A stretch of DNA of 18,811 nucleotides from an uncultured Eggerthella sp. (GCA_900542065.1 UQLU01000016.1:1-18811); one strand, 5' to 3'; counted from the stretch's first letter, positions 1 to 8,096 are shown. Numbers and translations are program-made. Notes: generated by a model not told the origin, from the sequence alone.

Positions 1-37
1 TAGGAAACCGACGCTCTATCCACTGAGCTACGGGGGC
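1..37 (-). tRNA. tRNA-Arg(CCU), 5' half only (cut by window start)
   Basis: Read on the minus strand, position 37 begins a 7-nt acceptor strand (GCCCCCG). It is followed by TA, a D-arm (GCTC...GAGC) and an anticodon stem TCGGT. The loop begins TTCCTA, which places CCT in the anticodon position and so decodes AGG (Arg). The 3' half, including the T-arm and CCA, lies outside the window. It sits downstream of the kinase terminator, so it is probably transcribed separately or by read-through. Confidence 0.88.
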
Positions 38-66
38 GGATAGTGAAGCGTTATTACAAACGCAAT

Positions 67-100
67 AAAACAGCCCAGCCATTTTACCACGGCTGGGCTG
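67..100 (-). terminator. Rho-independent terminator after the PASTA kinase gene
   Basis: A perfect 10-bp GC-rich stem (71-80 with 91-100) closes a 10-nt loop. On the minus strand it is followed by TTTTATTG. It lies about 90 nt beyond the kinase stop codon and upstream of tRNA-Arg, so it most likely ends the fhaA-to-kinase transcription unit. On the plus strand the stem is followed by AAAATG, so it would not terminate in that direction. Confidence 0.8.
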
Positions 101-192
101 AAAATGTTTGCTCGGTTATCGCATGCCAAACAATTATCAAGCTATGGATTGCTCGCTGCTATATTACGGCAGTAGCTCAAGCGCAATCGGTA

Positions 193-2028
193 TTAATTGC
201 TGTTGGAATCAGCGCTACCTGAGGTGCTACCTCCCGTGGTTGATCCTTCGGTATCAGATCCAGATCCATCGGTTTCGCTATCTGATCCACCACCAGTAGT
301 GTCTCCTTGATCGGTGGGGTCAGTAGGTTCAGGCTCTGCTGGACCGTTGGAGATGGTTAGAGTAACCGTGGTGCCAGGCTCGGCAGATCCCGTTACACTT
401 TGTCTAATTACCGTATTTACTTCAGCAGAATCATCAAGCCACTGAAGAGAAACAGTGAAGCCTGCCGATTCAAGACGATCTCGAGCGGTTTCAAAATCAA
501 GGCCTTGAACGTTGGGTACGCTTATTTTTTCAGGTCCCTTTGAGAGATGGAATGTAATAGTGTCTCCCTTATGTGCTGTGGTTCCTGCTTCTACGTCTTG
601 TTCAGCAATTTTATTTTCGTCTACTTCATCTGAATACACGGCATCACCTTGTTGGCCATTAAGACCATAGGATGCTAACGTGCGCTGTGCTTCGTCGGCG
701 GTCATGTCCTTTAAGTCAGGTACGGTAACCTGCTCGGTTCCCTTAGAGACGGTAATGTTTACCGCAGAGCCTTTTTCAGCTTGTACGCCCGCGGCTGGAT
801 CAGTGCTTACCACATTGCCCGCTTCGACATCAGGGTTGTATACCTCGGTTTCGGTGCCGATAGTAAAGCCAGCGGACTGCAGTTCACCGCGTGCTTCCGC
901 TACTGGTTTATTGGAAACATCTGGCACAGAAACCATTTCTTTGTTGCCGCCAAAAGCCATAGCGGCACCTATTATGCCCAAAACAACAAGCAGGCCAATT
1001 ACGACGCCGATAATAACATTGCGTTTATTGTTCTTGTTGGAGCCATTGTTGTCGTCGGCGGTGTAGGCTTTAGTTACGGTAGTACGCCCAGCTTCGCCGT
1101 TGGCACCAACAGGATTCATTACGGCAGTTCCGCTTGCAGGCGCTACGCCTCCCATTACTTGGGTTTTAAGACCACTGATGTCTTCGCCTAGGTTAACAGG
1201 GCGACCTGCCAAATAGTCATTTAATACATGACGCATTTCGGAAGCATCCTTGAAGCGACGTTCAGGATCCTTTTCCATTGCCTTCATGATGATAGCTTCA
1301 AGCGTTGGATCGATATTGGGGTTAATGCTGCTTGGAGGTGCAGGAATTTCGTTGACCTGCTTTACAGCAACGCTTACGGCATCCTGTCCGTCGAAGGGAA
1401 GCTTTCCTGTGGTGGCTTCATATAACACTATGCCAAGCGAATAGATATCGCTTGCACCTGTGAGTTCTTTGCCCTGAGCTTGTTCGGGAGATACGTAATG
1501 GGCGGTACCCAGTACGGTTGCAGTTTGCGATAGACCCGCATCTCCAGCACGAGCAATACCAAAGTCCATTACTTTGATGTTGCCATCAGGCTGAATCATG
1601 ATGTTTTGTGGCTTAATGTCACGGTGGATAATGCCGCCTGCGTGGGCAACGGAAAGTGCTTGTGCTACCTGAGAGCCAATTTCAGCTGCTTTACGCTGAT
1701 TGATTGCGCCGCGTTCCTTAATGGCGGTTTTTAGGTCGGTACCGCGGAGGAACTCCATGACAATATAGTAAGTTTCGTCATCTAAGCCCCAGTCATAAAT
1801 ACTTACGATATAAGGGCTCTGCAAATTTGCAGCAGAAGCTGCCTCCTGGCGAAAACGTTTGGTAAAAGTGGGGTCCGCTGCATATTGGGGAAGCATAACC
1901 TTAACGGCAACCGTACGACCCAAGACACTGTCTTCGGCGCGGTATACTTCAGCCATGCCTCCTAAGCCAACTCGTTCTATCAGCTTATAGCGGTTATTAA
2001 AGGTTCTGCCAATCATGCTTCCAGCCAC
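193..2028 (-). CDS. pknB: Membrane Ser/Thr protein kinase with three PASTA repeats (PknB/StkP family)
   Basis: This is a Hanks-type kinase that senses muropeptides or lipid II and phosphorylates cell-wall and division proteins. The 611-residue product has a cytoplasmic kinase domain (about 10-270) with a glycine loop GLGGMAEV, lysine K43 in VAVKVM, catalytic D137 in HRDIKPQN and D155 in the DFG motif. The activation loop ends GTAHYVSPEQ. A disordered juxtamembrane segment and one membrane helix (about 338-360) follow. Outside the cell are PASTA repeats at roughly 365-430, 433-499 and 500-563, then a Ser/Gly/Thr-rich tail. I chose the GTG start at 2028 because AAAGGGAG sits 7 nt upstream; the TTG at 2064 and the ATG at 2016 lack a well-placed ribosome site. 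It is the only kinase after rodA-pbpA, whereas many actinobacteria have pknA plus pknB here. The cognate phosphatase is two genes upstream. Confidence 0.95.
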   Translation of the reverse strand: MAGSMIGRTFNNRYKLIERVGLGGMAEVYRAEDSVLGRTVAVKVMLPQYAADPTFTKRFRQEAASAANLQSPYIVSIYDWGLDDETYYIVMEFLRGTDLKTAIKERGAINQRKAAEIGSQVAQALSVAHAGGIIHRDIKPQNIMIQPDGNIKVMDFGIARAGDAGLSQTATVLGTAHYVSPEQAQGKELTGASDIYSLGIVLYEATTGKLPFDGQDAVSVAVKQVNEIPAPPSSINPNIDPTLEAIIMKAMEKDPERRFKDASEMRHVLNDYLAGRPVNLGEDISGLKTQVMGGVAPASGTAVMNPVGANGEAGRTTVTKAYTADDNNGSNKNNKRNVIIGVVIGLLVVLGIIGAAMAFGGNKEMVSVPDVSNKPVAEARGELQSAGFTIGTETEVYNPDVEAGNVVSTDPAAGVQAEKGSAVNITVSKGTEQVTVPDLKDMTADEAQRTLASYGLNGQQGDAVYSDEVDENKIAEQDVEAGTTAHKGDTITFHLSKGPEKISVPNVQGLDFETARDRLESAGFTVSLQWLDDSAEVNTVIRQSVTGSAEPGTTVTLTISNGPAEPEPTDPTDQGDTTGGGSDSETDGSGSDTEGSTTGGSTSGSADSNSN

Positions 2029-2064
2029 GTTTATTCTCCCTTTGGATCCATGCTTAACAACCAA

Positions 2065-2093
2065 TTTCTAAGCATATCGTATTTCTTAATCAA
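2065..2093 (-). promoter_or_regulatory. Candidate internal promoter for the kinase gene
   Basis: On the minus strand TTGATT (2093-2088) is separated by 17 nt from TAGAAA (2070-2065), each matching 4 of 6 consensus positions. A start near 2058 would give a leader of about 30 nt. It lies in the 145-bp gap between rodA-pbpA and the kinase, the widest gap in this otherwise compact operon. The same gap holds a 7-bp stem (2112-2118 with 2138-2144) without a T-run. The evidence is motif matching only. Confidence 0.33.
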
Positions 2094-2173
2094 CTTTTAG
2101 TTCATCTTCAAGCTTCCATTAGCTTTCAAGAAGTTTTTGGAAGCAACCGTTACTTTTTTGTTCCGAAGTAGGC

Positions 2174-4930
2174 TTACAACATTCCTTGTACTTCCAAAGA
2201 TGTTTCTAAAACATCCTGTGCGCGACCAGCGGCGCCGCCAGGAATGTCTTCACCTGCTTCCTCTAAAACAATGGCAACTACCACTGAACAATCCTCGCTG
2301 GGGCCCATGCCCACAAACCAACGGTCGTCTTTTGGCTTGCCTGTTTCAGCGGTACCAGTTTTGCCTGCAATCTGTACGCCATCAACTGCAGCTGCGGTAC
2401 CAGTACCGTTATTCACAACGCCTTCAAGAACTGTTTTTACGCGATCTGCGATAGAGCTTGAGCAGGCGGTGTAAAGCGTGCTTGGATTTGCGCGATAACT
2501 GTTGGTGCCTTCGGCGTTATAGATGCTGTCGACCAAATAGGGCTGCATGATAACGCCATCATTTGCAATTGCGCATCCTACTAATGCCATTTGCAGCACT
2601 GTTGCCTGAGGACCAGCGGGGCTTTCATGCTCTCCAACTGGCTCACCAGCAGCAGCCCATGCGGTTTCCCATTCGGTCATTTCGTCAGGGTTGGGCATGA
2701 GCGATTTTACGAGCGGCAAATCGAAGTCGATATCTTGATTAAAGCCAAATTCGCTTGAAGAAGAAACCAAAGCGTCTGCGCCGATTTCAGTACCTAATTG
2801 AGCAAATACCGTATTGGCAGAAAGCTCGGTGGCACGTTTGAGGGTGATTTCCCCATAGGATGAACCATTAAAGTTGGTTACTTCGCCACCACCAATTTCC
2901 AATTTGGAAGGAGCATCGTACACGCTGGATTCGGTAGCAACATTGTTTTCAAGCGCTGTGGCAAGAGAAACAATCTTAAAGGTTGAACCAGGTGAATACA
3001 ATGCTTGCGTAGCACGATTGTAGAGTGCAGAAGAATCGTCACCACCAGAAAGCAGGCTTTCAACATCAGCGGCATCGTAGGTTGGGGAAGATGCCATAGC
3101 AAGTATTGCGCCTGACTTAGGATCAATGACCACGCAAGCACCCTTGTATCCGTCAAGTGCATCTTGTGCGGATTGCTGAATGGTGGAATTGATAGTAAGT
3201 TTTACATCGTTTCCAGCGGTATTGTTACCCGTGTATGAATTCAGGACATCAATCCAAGAAGCGTAATTGCTAGAACCTTTAAGAGTGTCGTTTTCTGAAG
3301 CTTCAATACCTGAAGTTCCATACGTATCAGATGCGTATCCCACTACATGAGAAGCAAGTGTTCCAGCAGGATATTCGCGCGTGTAGGTGCCATCGTCCTG
3401 GAGAACCGATTGAGCGAGTACTACATTGTCATAGGTTGAAATAGTGCCGCGTTCCGTTTCTGCTTCCTTGGCAATAGTGTGGTTATTGATAGACATGTTC
3501 TGGTAGTAATCTGCCTGAATAACCATGATGAGCGTTAAGTTTGCTACCAACAGGGCGAACATGGCAGAAAATACAATCATCGTGCCTGTTAGGCGCTTAC
3601 CAAGAGACACACGTCCCAAGACACCATTCATAGAAATAGCGCCCGTTCCTGATGTCATTTCTGTGCCTAGGCCAGTTCCTTGGTCGCTAGCGCGCATCAA
3701 AAAGCCGATGATGATAAAGCTTGCAAGCAGCGATGAGCCACCCTGGCTTACGAAAGGAAGAGTAAGACCAGTTAAAGGAATAAAGCGGGTAACGCCACCA
3801 ACAATGATGAATGCCTGCAAAATAATGATTGCGGTAAAACCAAGTGCCATAAAAGAGCTTACGTCGGTTTTAGCGCGAACAGAAATAAGAATGCCGCGAA
3901 TAGCGAAGCAGAGATAGAGCAGTAATAAGCCAGCTGCGCCAAGCAAACCTGCTTCTTCGGCAATAGCAGAGAAAATAAAGTCAGATTCAACAATAGGAAT
4001 TTGATCGGCAAGACCATTGCCAATGCCGACACCAAATAATCCACCATCAGCAATGGAGAAAATAGACTGAACTAACTGGTAGCCCGTACCTGAGGGGTCA
4101 GCGAAAGGATCAAGCCAGGTATTAACGCGAACCTGTACGTGTGAGAACAAGAAATAGGCTGCAACAAGGCCAAATGCAATTAATACAAAACTGATTACAA
4201 TGTAGGCTTTGCGACCAGTGGCAACATAGAGCATGGTTAAGAACACGAAGAACAGAACAAGCGCTGAACCTAAGTCGCGTTCGAAAACGATAACCAAAAG
4301 GGCAATTGCCCACATAATAAGTACGGGAACAAGAGCACGCAAATCAGGAATCTTGAAGGGACCAATGCGGTGGGTGAACACCGAAAGCATTTCCCTGTTT
4401 TGTGCTAAATAGGCTGCCAAAAAAATAACAATACAGATTTTTGCCAGCTCACCAGGCTGGAAGGAAAAACCACCAATAGAAAGCCAGATGCGACTGCCGT
4501 AAATTTCATTACCGATAACGGGCAACAAGGGAGATACCAGCAGTAAAATGCCAGCAATCATGATGGTGTATTTATAGTTGCCCAGTTTGTCCAAATTTCT
4601 AATAAAAATAAGGACGAGCACCATAAAGATTACGCCTAAAAAGAGCCATCCTACCTGGCGAAGGGCCAGTTCAGGAGCAAGGCGAGTAATAAAGGCAATG
4701 CCAATACCTGAAAGAGCAAAAGAAATAGGAAGAATAGCAGGATCTGCTCCAGGGGCAAGCTTTCTAATGGCGAGGTGTGCCACCACGAATGTAGCAAACA
4801 TGCCTAACGGTACGGTGAGATTATCTAAAGTAACGCCACCATCTTGGTTGAGCGCCACCATTGCAAACAACAGAATAACAAGCGGCGCCGCAACGCAAAG
4901 AAGAAGCAGTTCAGTGTTTCTTCTGGTCAT
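2174..4930 (-). CDS. rodA-pbpA: Fused SEDS peptidoglycan glycosyltransferase and class B PBP transpeptidase (RodA/FtsW-PbpA)
   Basis: This single 918-residue polypeptide combines the lipid II polymerase and the D,D-transpeptidase that crosslinks its product. Residues 1-412 are a multi-spanning SEDS domain with the QPGELAK motif (158-164), FERDLGSAL (216-224) and ADPSGTGYQ, whose D278 aligns with the essential SEDS aspartate. After a short linker, a membrane anchor (about 448-475) leads to the PBP. Its transpeptidase motifs are STFK (nucleophile S649), SAN (704-706) and KTGT (857-860). In mycobacteria rodA and pbpA are separate adjacent genes. Here M434 begins a stretch (MNGVLGRVS) resembling the start of mycobacterial PbpA, so the fusion seems to have joined the two ORFs in frame. 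The ATG starts 3 nt after the pstP stop, implying translational coupling. The SEDS half could be called RodA or FtsW; synteny favours RodA. Confidence 0.94.
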   Translation of the reverse strand: MTRRNTELLLLCVAAPLVILLFAMVALNQDGGVTLDNLTVPLGMFATFVVAHLAIRKLAPGADPAILPISFALSGIGIAFITRLAPELALRQVGWLFLGVIFMVLVLIFIRNLDKLGNYKYTIMIAGILLLVSPLLPVIGNEIYGSRIWLSIGGFSFQPGELAKICIVIFLAAYLAQNREMLSVFTHRIGPFKIPDLRALVPVLIMWAIALLVIVFERDLGSALVLFFVFLTMLYVATGRKAYIVISFVLIAFGLVAAYFLFSHVQVRVNTWLDPFADPSGTGYQLVQSIFSIADGGLFGVGIGNGLADQIPIVESDFIFSAIAEEAGLLGAAGLLLLYLCFAIRGILISVRAKTDVSSFMALGFTAIIILQAFIIVGGVTRFIPLTGLTLPFVSQGGSSLLASFIIIGFLMRASDQGTGLGTEMTSGTGAISMNGVLGRVSLGKRLTGTMIVFSAMFALLVANLTLIMVIQADYYQNMSINNHTIAKEAETERGTISTYDNVVLAQSVLQDDGTYTREYPAGTLASHVVGYASDTYGTSGIEASENDTLKGSSNYASWIDVLNSYTGNNTAGNDVKLTINSTIQQSAQDALDGYKGACVVIDPKSGAILAMASSPTYDAADVESLLSGGDDSSALYNRATQALYSPGSTFKIVSLATALENNVATESSVYDAPSKLEIGGGEVTNFNGSSYGEITLKRATELSANTVFAQLGTEIGADALVSSSSEFGFNQDIDFDLPLVKSLMPNPDEMTEWETAWAAAGEPVGEHESPAGPQATVLQMALVGCAIANDGVIMQPYLVDSIYNAEGTNSYRANPSTLYTACSSSIADRVKTVLEGVVNNGTGTAAAVDGVQIAGKTGTAETGKPKDDRWFVGMGPSEDCSVVVAIVLEEAGEDIPGGAAGRAQDVLETSLEVQGML

Positions 4931-4933
4931 AGG

Positions 4934-6193
4934 CTACTCACTGCTCCCCGAATCGTTTTCGGAGGTTTCGTCATTGTGGTCATCGGTAGCTTCGTCTGCT
5001 TCGCGATTGTTGTCGTTTGGCTTGTTTGTAGCATTTGCCTCGGTGGCAGATGCATTGGCGGTTGTTTGACCAGGGGTAGTATTTTGTAGAGCAATTTCTT
5101 GCTGGTAGGTGGTAATAAGGTTGTTAGCTTCTTCCAAACTTCCTACCTGCATGCCTTCTTTAATGCGATTGGCAACACCAGGATTGAGCTTGTCAACTTC
5201 AACAGCAGAGGTGTATTCCAAAGACGAAAGGGGCATGCCAAGAAACTCTTCGTTTAATCCGCGATATACCGCAACTTTGCCATCCTGTTCAATAAGGTAA
5301 GCAGAGTTGTTTACATACATATAACCAGCAAAAAAGGCGCAGGCAAGGGCAGCAATCAAGCAAATTACAACACCTATAGCAAGTGCCTTAGATTTACGAC
5401 GCTGCTTTTTTTCGCGAACCGCTTTGAATCCTTCTATGTCCACTACGACTGCTGTTGCGTTGTCGAATCCGCCTGCATTAAGTGCGGCTTCAACAAGCTG
5501 ATCAGCACAAGTTTGTGCAGAAGGAGCTCCTCGCATGATAGAGGCAATTTCAGAATCTTCGATCATGCCGCAGATGCCATCCGAGCAAAGAAGCAAGCGA
5601 TCGCCTGTTTCTACGTTGAGCTCGTACAGATCGGGCTGCATGTGGGGATCTGAGCCAATAGCGCGGGTAATAACGGAACGATTTGGATGGACGCGCGCCT
5701 CTGCTTCAGTAAGCTGACCCGCTTCTATCATGTCTGCCATAAGGCTATGATCGCGAGTGATCTGCTGAAGCGATCCGTTATGAAGAAGATATGCGCGCGA
5801 ATCGCCAACCTGCGCAATAATAAGGCGTTCCTTTTCAAGAATAGCTGCGGTAAGTGTGGTTCCCATGCCTTCGCGGCCAATACCTTGACTCGGAGCTTTT
5901 ATAACATTGAGGTTAGCTGCCACTACTGCTCGTGCAAGCGCTTCGGCATCTGCGCTGGTAGGAGCTAAGTCGTTTAAGGTATTGATAGTAATTTCTGAAG
6001 CAACTTCGCCTGCTTCATGACCACCCATGCCATCAGCGACCGCGAACAGGGGAGGAAGAACCGTAAGGCTATCTTCGTTGTGTTCGCGTACATGGCCGAC
6101 TTCGGTACGGCTGCCATAATATGAAGACACTACCTCGACGGGTGATGAATCGCTTTTATGTGATGATGTGGTATGTGTTGTTTGATCGGTCAT
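4934..6193 (-). CDS. pstP: PP2C-type Ser/Thr protein phosphatase, membrane-anchored (PstP)
   Basis: This is a metal-dependent phosphatase that reverses phosphorylation by the PASTA kinase encoded in the same operon. The PP2C domain covers about residues 23-255. It shows the ordered motifs VREHNED (D41), DGMGGHEAGE (D54), AQVGDSRAY, ITRDHS, LLCSDG (D205) and GGFDNAT (D244), so all the usual Mn/Mg ligands are present. A basic stretch (EKKQRRKSK) precedes one membrane helix (about 269-293). An external region of about 75 residues and an acidic, Asn/Thr/Glu-rich, low-complexity tail follow. At 419 residues it is shorter than mycobacterial PstP but has the same architecture. The ATG directly abuts the fhaB stop (TAA-ATG), and the stop lies 3 nt before rodA-pbpA, so the genes are probably translationally coupled. 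Confidence 0.94.
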   Translation of the reverse strand: MTDQTTHTTSSHKSDSSPVEVVSSYYGSRTEVGHVREHNEDSLTVLPPLFAVADGMGGHEAGEVASEITINTLNDLAPTSADAEALARAVVAANLNVIKAPSQGIGREGMGTTLTAAILEKERLIIAQVGDSRAYLLHNGSLQQITRDHSLMADMIEAGQLTEAEARVHPNRSVITRAIGSDPHMQPDLYELNVETGDRLLLCSDGICGMIEDSEIASIMRGAPSAQTCADQLVEAALNAGGFDNATAVVVDIEGFKAVREKKQRRKSKALAIGVVICLIAALACAFFAGYMYVNNSAYLIEQDGKVAVYRGLNEEFLGMPLSSLEYTSAVEVDKLNPGVANRIKEGMQVGSLEEANNLITTYQQEIALQNTTPGQTTANASATEANATNKPNDNNREADEATDDHNDETSENDSGSSE

Positions 6194-6607
6194 TTATGCA
6201 AACCTTACTCGCATTACTACATCGCCTACTGAAATACGATCACCATTTCGCAAGGCGGTAGGTTCGGTAATGTAGTTACCATTTACGGTAGTGCCATTAG
6301 TGGAGCCCAGATCTTCAATGAAAAGATTTTGTCCCATCAAGACAAAGCGGGCATGACGCGAAGACACATATTCTGCGCCAATAACGATGTCAGAACCAGG
6401 ACTGCGTCCGACAATAACGGGTCCGCGTACCGCAATTTGTACGCCGCGTAATTCCTTAGGACCTTTTTCGATTGCAACGGTCCAGACTTGTTCTTTTTTG
6501 CGTGAACCGCGCACAAGACCAATGCCTGTTTTCATAATGGCAAATAAAAACAAGTAGAGCAGTACAACAAAAAGAAGTCTGCCTATGAGAAGGATAATGT
6601 CAATCAC
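6194..6607 (-). CDS. fhaB: Small membrane-anchored FHA-domain protein (FhaB/FipA-like)
   Basis: The 137-residue protein has one N-terminal membrane helix (about 3-32) and a C-terminal FHA domain (about 62-137) that binds phosphothreonine. FHA signatures are GRSPGSDI (strand and loop with the conserved Arg), SSRHA and DLGSTNGTTVNG. In mycobacteria the equivalent protein, FipA/FhaB, is phosphorylated by the neighbouring kinases and helps recruit division proteins. That role is inferred here from synteny. The start is GTG at 6607, with a modest AGG element about 9 nt upstream; no better start with a ribosome site was seen. It follows fhaA after an 83-nt gap containing a strong hairpin, and its stop abuts the pstP ATG. 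Confidence 0.9.
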   Translation of the reverse strand: MIDIILLIGRLLFVVLLYLFLFAIMKTGIGLVRGSRKKEQVWTVAIEKGPKELRGVQIAVRGPVIVGRSPGSDIVIGAEYVSSRHARFVLMGQNLFIEDLGSTNGTTVNGNYITEPTALRNGDRISVGDVVMRVRFA

Positions 6608-6647
6608 GAAAGAGAACCTATCATCATCGGAATAGCACTACGAAGAG

Positions 6648-6681
6648 ATAAAGAGTAAAGCGGGTAGCAGATGCTACCCGC
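6648..6681 (-). terminator. Hairpin between fhaA and fhaB (partial terminator or attenuator)
   Basis: A perfect 9-bp stem GCGGGTAGC/GCTACCCGC (6660-6668 with 6673-6681) closes a 4-nt loop 10 nt beyond the fhaA stop. On the minus strand it is followed by an interrupted pyrimidine run, TTTACTCTTTATC. The U-tract is poor, so read-through into fhaB is likely. It may reduce downstream expression or protect the fhaA mRNA 3' end. Confidence 0.55.
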
Positions 6682-6690
6682 AAGAAAAGC

Positions 6691-7689
6691 TTATCGGAAC
6701 GTGAAGAGGAATGTTGTAGTTCCAACAGTAACACGATCACCTTCCTGCAACATAACAGAAGCAATGTGGCGACCATTAACTAAGGTGCCGTTTGTTGATC
6801 CAAGATCAGCGATGCTCCAAGCATTTGCTGCTTCTTGGCGAATCTCAGCATGAGTACGGCTTACGTTGAGATCTTCGATGGCGATATCACTCGAAAGAGC
6901 GCGGCCTAAAAGGATACGATCTTTCGTGAGGGGAAATGAGCGATTGGTAGTGAGATCAATCAAACGGGGCTGATGGGGAAGATGGCGACCGCCCATTTGT
7001 GGAGCTGCCATATTATCGTTGAAACGTACCGTCTGATTGCCTGCTGCACCTGCTGCAACGCCGCCAGCAATCGGAGGAACTACGCCAGCGTTGGCGGGAG
7101 CAGAGCCTGGGATATTACCAGGGGCGGCGTAATTATCGTCATAAGCCATAGGATCTTCAGCCATAACATCTATGCCAGAGCTTGCATATCCTTGACCAGG
7201 ATTTTGTTGAATAGGTGCTACGGGTTGAGCCTGAGGCATGGGAACACCAGGCTGCTGAGGGGCTTGGCTATTCAGGCCGTAGCGCTGCATTTCTTCTTCG
7301 CGCAACTGAGAAACAATAGGAGCAGAAACCAACTCTGCAACTACTTCGAATTTTCCGTGCTTCAATTCGTCATCAATAATGAAGCGAACCAAAGGTGCGC
7401 CATCCATGGCAAGACCTAGTTCTTGTGCTTTTGCAGTTAAATAGGTTTCGGTTTCGCCTGCGAGGGTTGGGTAATATCCAAAAAGACGCTCGTCGTCATC
7501 AGGATTTACCAGCACCGTATATAACGTAGGCGCGAATTCCTTGCCAGCGCCTACCATTTTTTCGCGGCGCATCTGTTTTTCGGCCTTTTTAGCTATTTGG
7601 ACGGGGCTGATAGGGGAGTCAAAGAATTTGTCACCCATGTCATCGAAGCCGTCTTCTACGCGGCGTTCGAATTTAGAGAAAAACCCCAT
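6691..7689 (-). CDS. fhaA: FhaA: DUF3662/FhaA N-terminal domain plus FHA domain
   Basis: The 332-residue cytoplasmic protein has an N-terminal FhaA_N/DUF3662 domain (about 3-123, starting MGFFSKFERRVEDGFDD). A Pro/Gln/Ala/Gly-rich linker (about 124-240) leads to a C-terminal FHA domain (about 241-332) with GRALSSDI, SRTHAEI and DLGSTNGTLVNG. In mycobacteria FhaA binds phosphorylated MviN and restrains peptidoglycan synthesis; a similar role is an inference from family and locus. I placed the start at ATG 7689, which has a strong AAGGAG 7 nt upstream and begins exactly where the family's conserved N-terminus begins. The 17 extra residues obtainable from an upstream start do not resemble the family. 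It is the first gene of the five-gene minus-strand unit. Confidence 0.93.
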   Translation of the reverse strand: MGFFSKFERRVEDGFDDMGDKFFDSPISPVQIAKKAEKQMRREKMVGAGKEFAPTLYTVLVNPDDDERLFGYYPTLAGETETYLTAKAQELGLAMDGAPLVRFIIDDELKHGKFEVVAELVSAPIVSQLREEEMQRYGLNSQAPQQPGVPMPQAQPVAPIQQNPGQGYASSGIDVMAEDPMAYDDNYAAPGNIPGSAPANAGVVPPIAGGVAAGAAGNQTVRFNDNMAAPQMGGRHLPHQPRLIDLTTNRSFPLTKDRILLGRALSSDIAIEDLNVSRTHAEIRQEAANAWSIADLGSTNGTLVNGRHIASVMLQEGDRVTVGTTTFLFTFR

Positions 7690-7759
7690 GTTAGTACTCC
7701 TTACGAATGTATAGTAACGGCAATATATTCCAACGATCAATCATGCCACAATACAAGCC

Positions 7760-7788
7760 AATACAGAAATATTTCACTTGATTGTCAC
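7760..7788 (-). promoter_or_regulatory. Candidate promoter of the fhaA-fhaB-pstP-rodA/pbpA-kinase operon
   Basis: On the minus strand GTGACA (7788-7783, 5 of 6 to TTGACA) is followed by a 17-nt spacer and TGTATT (7765-7760, 4 of 6 to TATAAT). A start near 7753 would give a leader of about 60 nt before the fhaA ATG. No clear operator was seen around it. This is motif evidence only. Confidence 0.42.
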
Positions 7789-7921
7789 GATAAAGTTAGA
7801 TTTTTTTGTAACGAAACGCGCAAAGAGTTTGTGAAAAGGGGCTAATAGCGAAAAAGAGGATGTAAATTGGACTTTATTCAACTTGAAACGTGGTGCTTTG
7901 TTCGAATTGTGTGATTGATGC

Positions 7922-7950
7922 TTGCGTTTTAAGTCAAGGTAGGATAGTCT
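7922..7950 (+). promoter_or_regulatory. Promoter of tRNA-Leu
   Basis: TTGCGT (7922-7927), a 17-nt spacer and TAGTCT (7945-7950) form a reasonable housekeeping sigma-factor promoter. Transcription would start near 7957, about 18 nt before the mature tRNA 5' end, which is a usual spacing for a tRNA gene. The rest of the 7690-7974 gap holds only the divergent fhaA promoter candidate and AT-rich sequence; no gene was seen. Confidence 0.55.
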
Positions 7951-7974
7951 AACTTTCGCACTTTTATTGCATAT

Positions 7975-8061
7975 GCGGGTGTGGCGGAATTGGCAGACGC
8001 GTACGGTTCAGGTCCGTATGAGCTTCGGCTCATGAAGGTTCAAGTCCTTTCACCCGCACCA
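7975..8061 (+). tRNA. tRNA-Leu(CAG)
   Basis: The 87-nt gene has a complete class II cloverleaf. The acceptor stem is GCGGGTG/CACCCGC with discriminator A and an encoded CCA (8059-8061). The anticodon stem TACGG/CCGTA closes the loop TTCAGGT, giving anticodon CAG. A long variable arm TGAGC-TTCG-GCTCA and a T-arm with TTCAAGT are present. The long variable arm and the anticodon both identify leucine. Confidence 0.96.
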
Positions 8062-8072
8062 TTGAACATTGA

Positions 8073-8096
8073 AGCGCCCATGTGGGCGCTTTTTTT
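8073..8096 (+). terminator. Rho-independent terminator of tRNA-Leu
   Basis: A 7-bp stem AGCGCCC/GGGCGCT (8073-8079 with 8084-8090) with a 4-nt loop runs into a seven-T tract (8090-8096), 12 nt after the tRNA CCA end. It isolates the tRNA unit from serA. Between here and serA (8097-8254) I see no gene and no convincing promoter. Confidence 0.88.

Noticed and set aside
108..299. 63-codon plus-strand frame near the window start
   Set aside because: It overlaps the low-complexity Ser/Gly tail of the kinase in antisense and has no coding signature of its own.
2112..2144. 7-bp stem (2112-2118 with 2138-2144) as a terminator between rodA-pbpA and the kinase
   Set aside because: The stem is short with a large loop and no T-run on the transcribed strand, so termination is not supported.
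3525..3917. 130-codon plus-strand frame opposite rodA-pbpA
   Set aside because: It is an antisense shadow of membrane-protein codons, giving an artificial Lys/Arg/Pro-rich sequence.
7597..7845. 82-codon plus-strand frame opposite the fhaA start
   Set aside because: It covers the fhaA N-terminus and promoter region in antisense; there is no ribosome site and no family resemblance.
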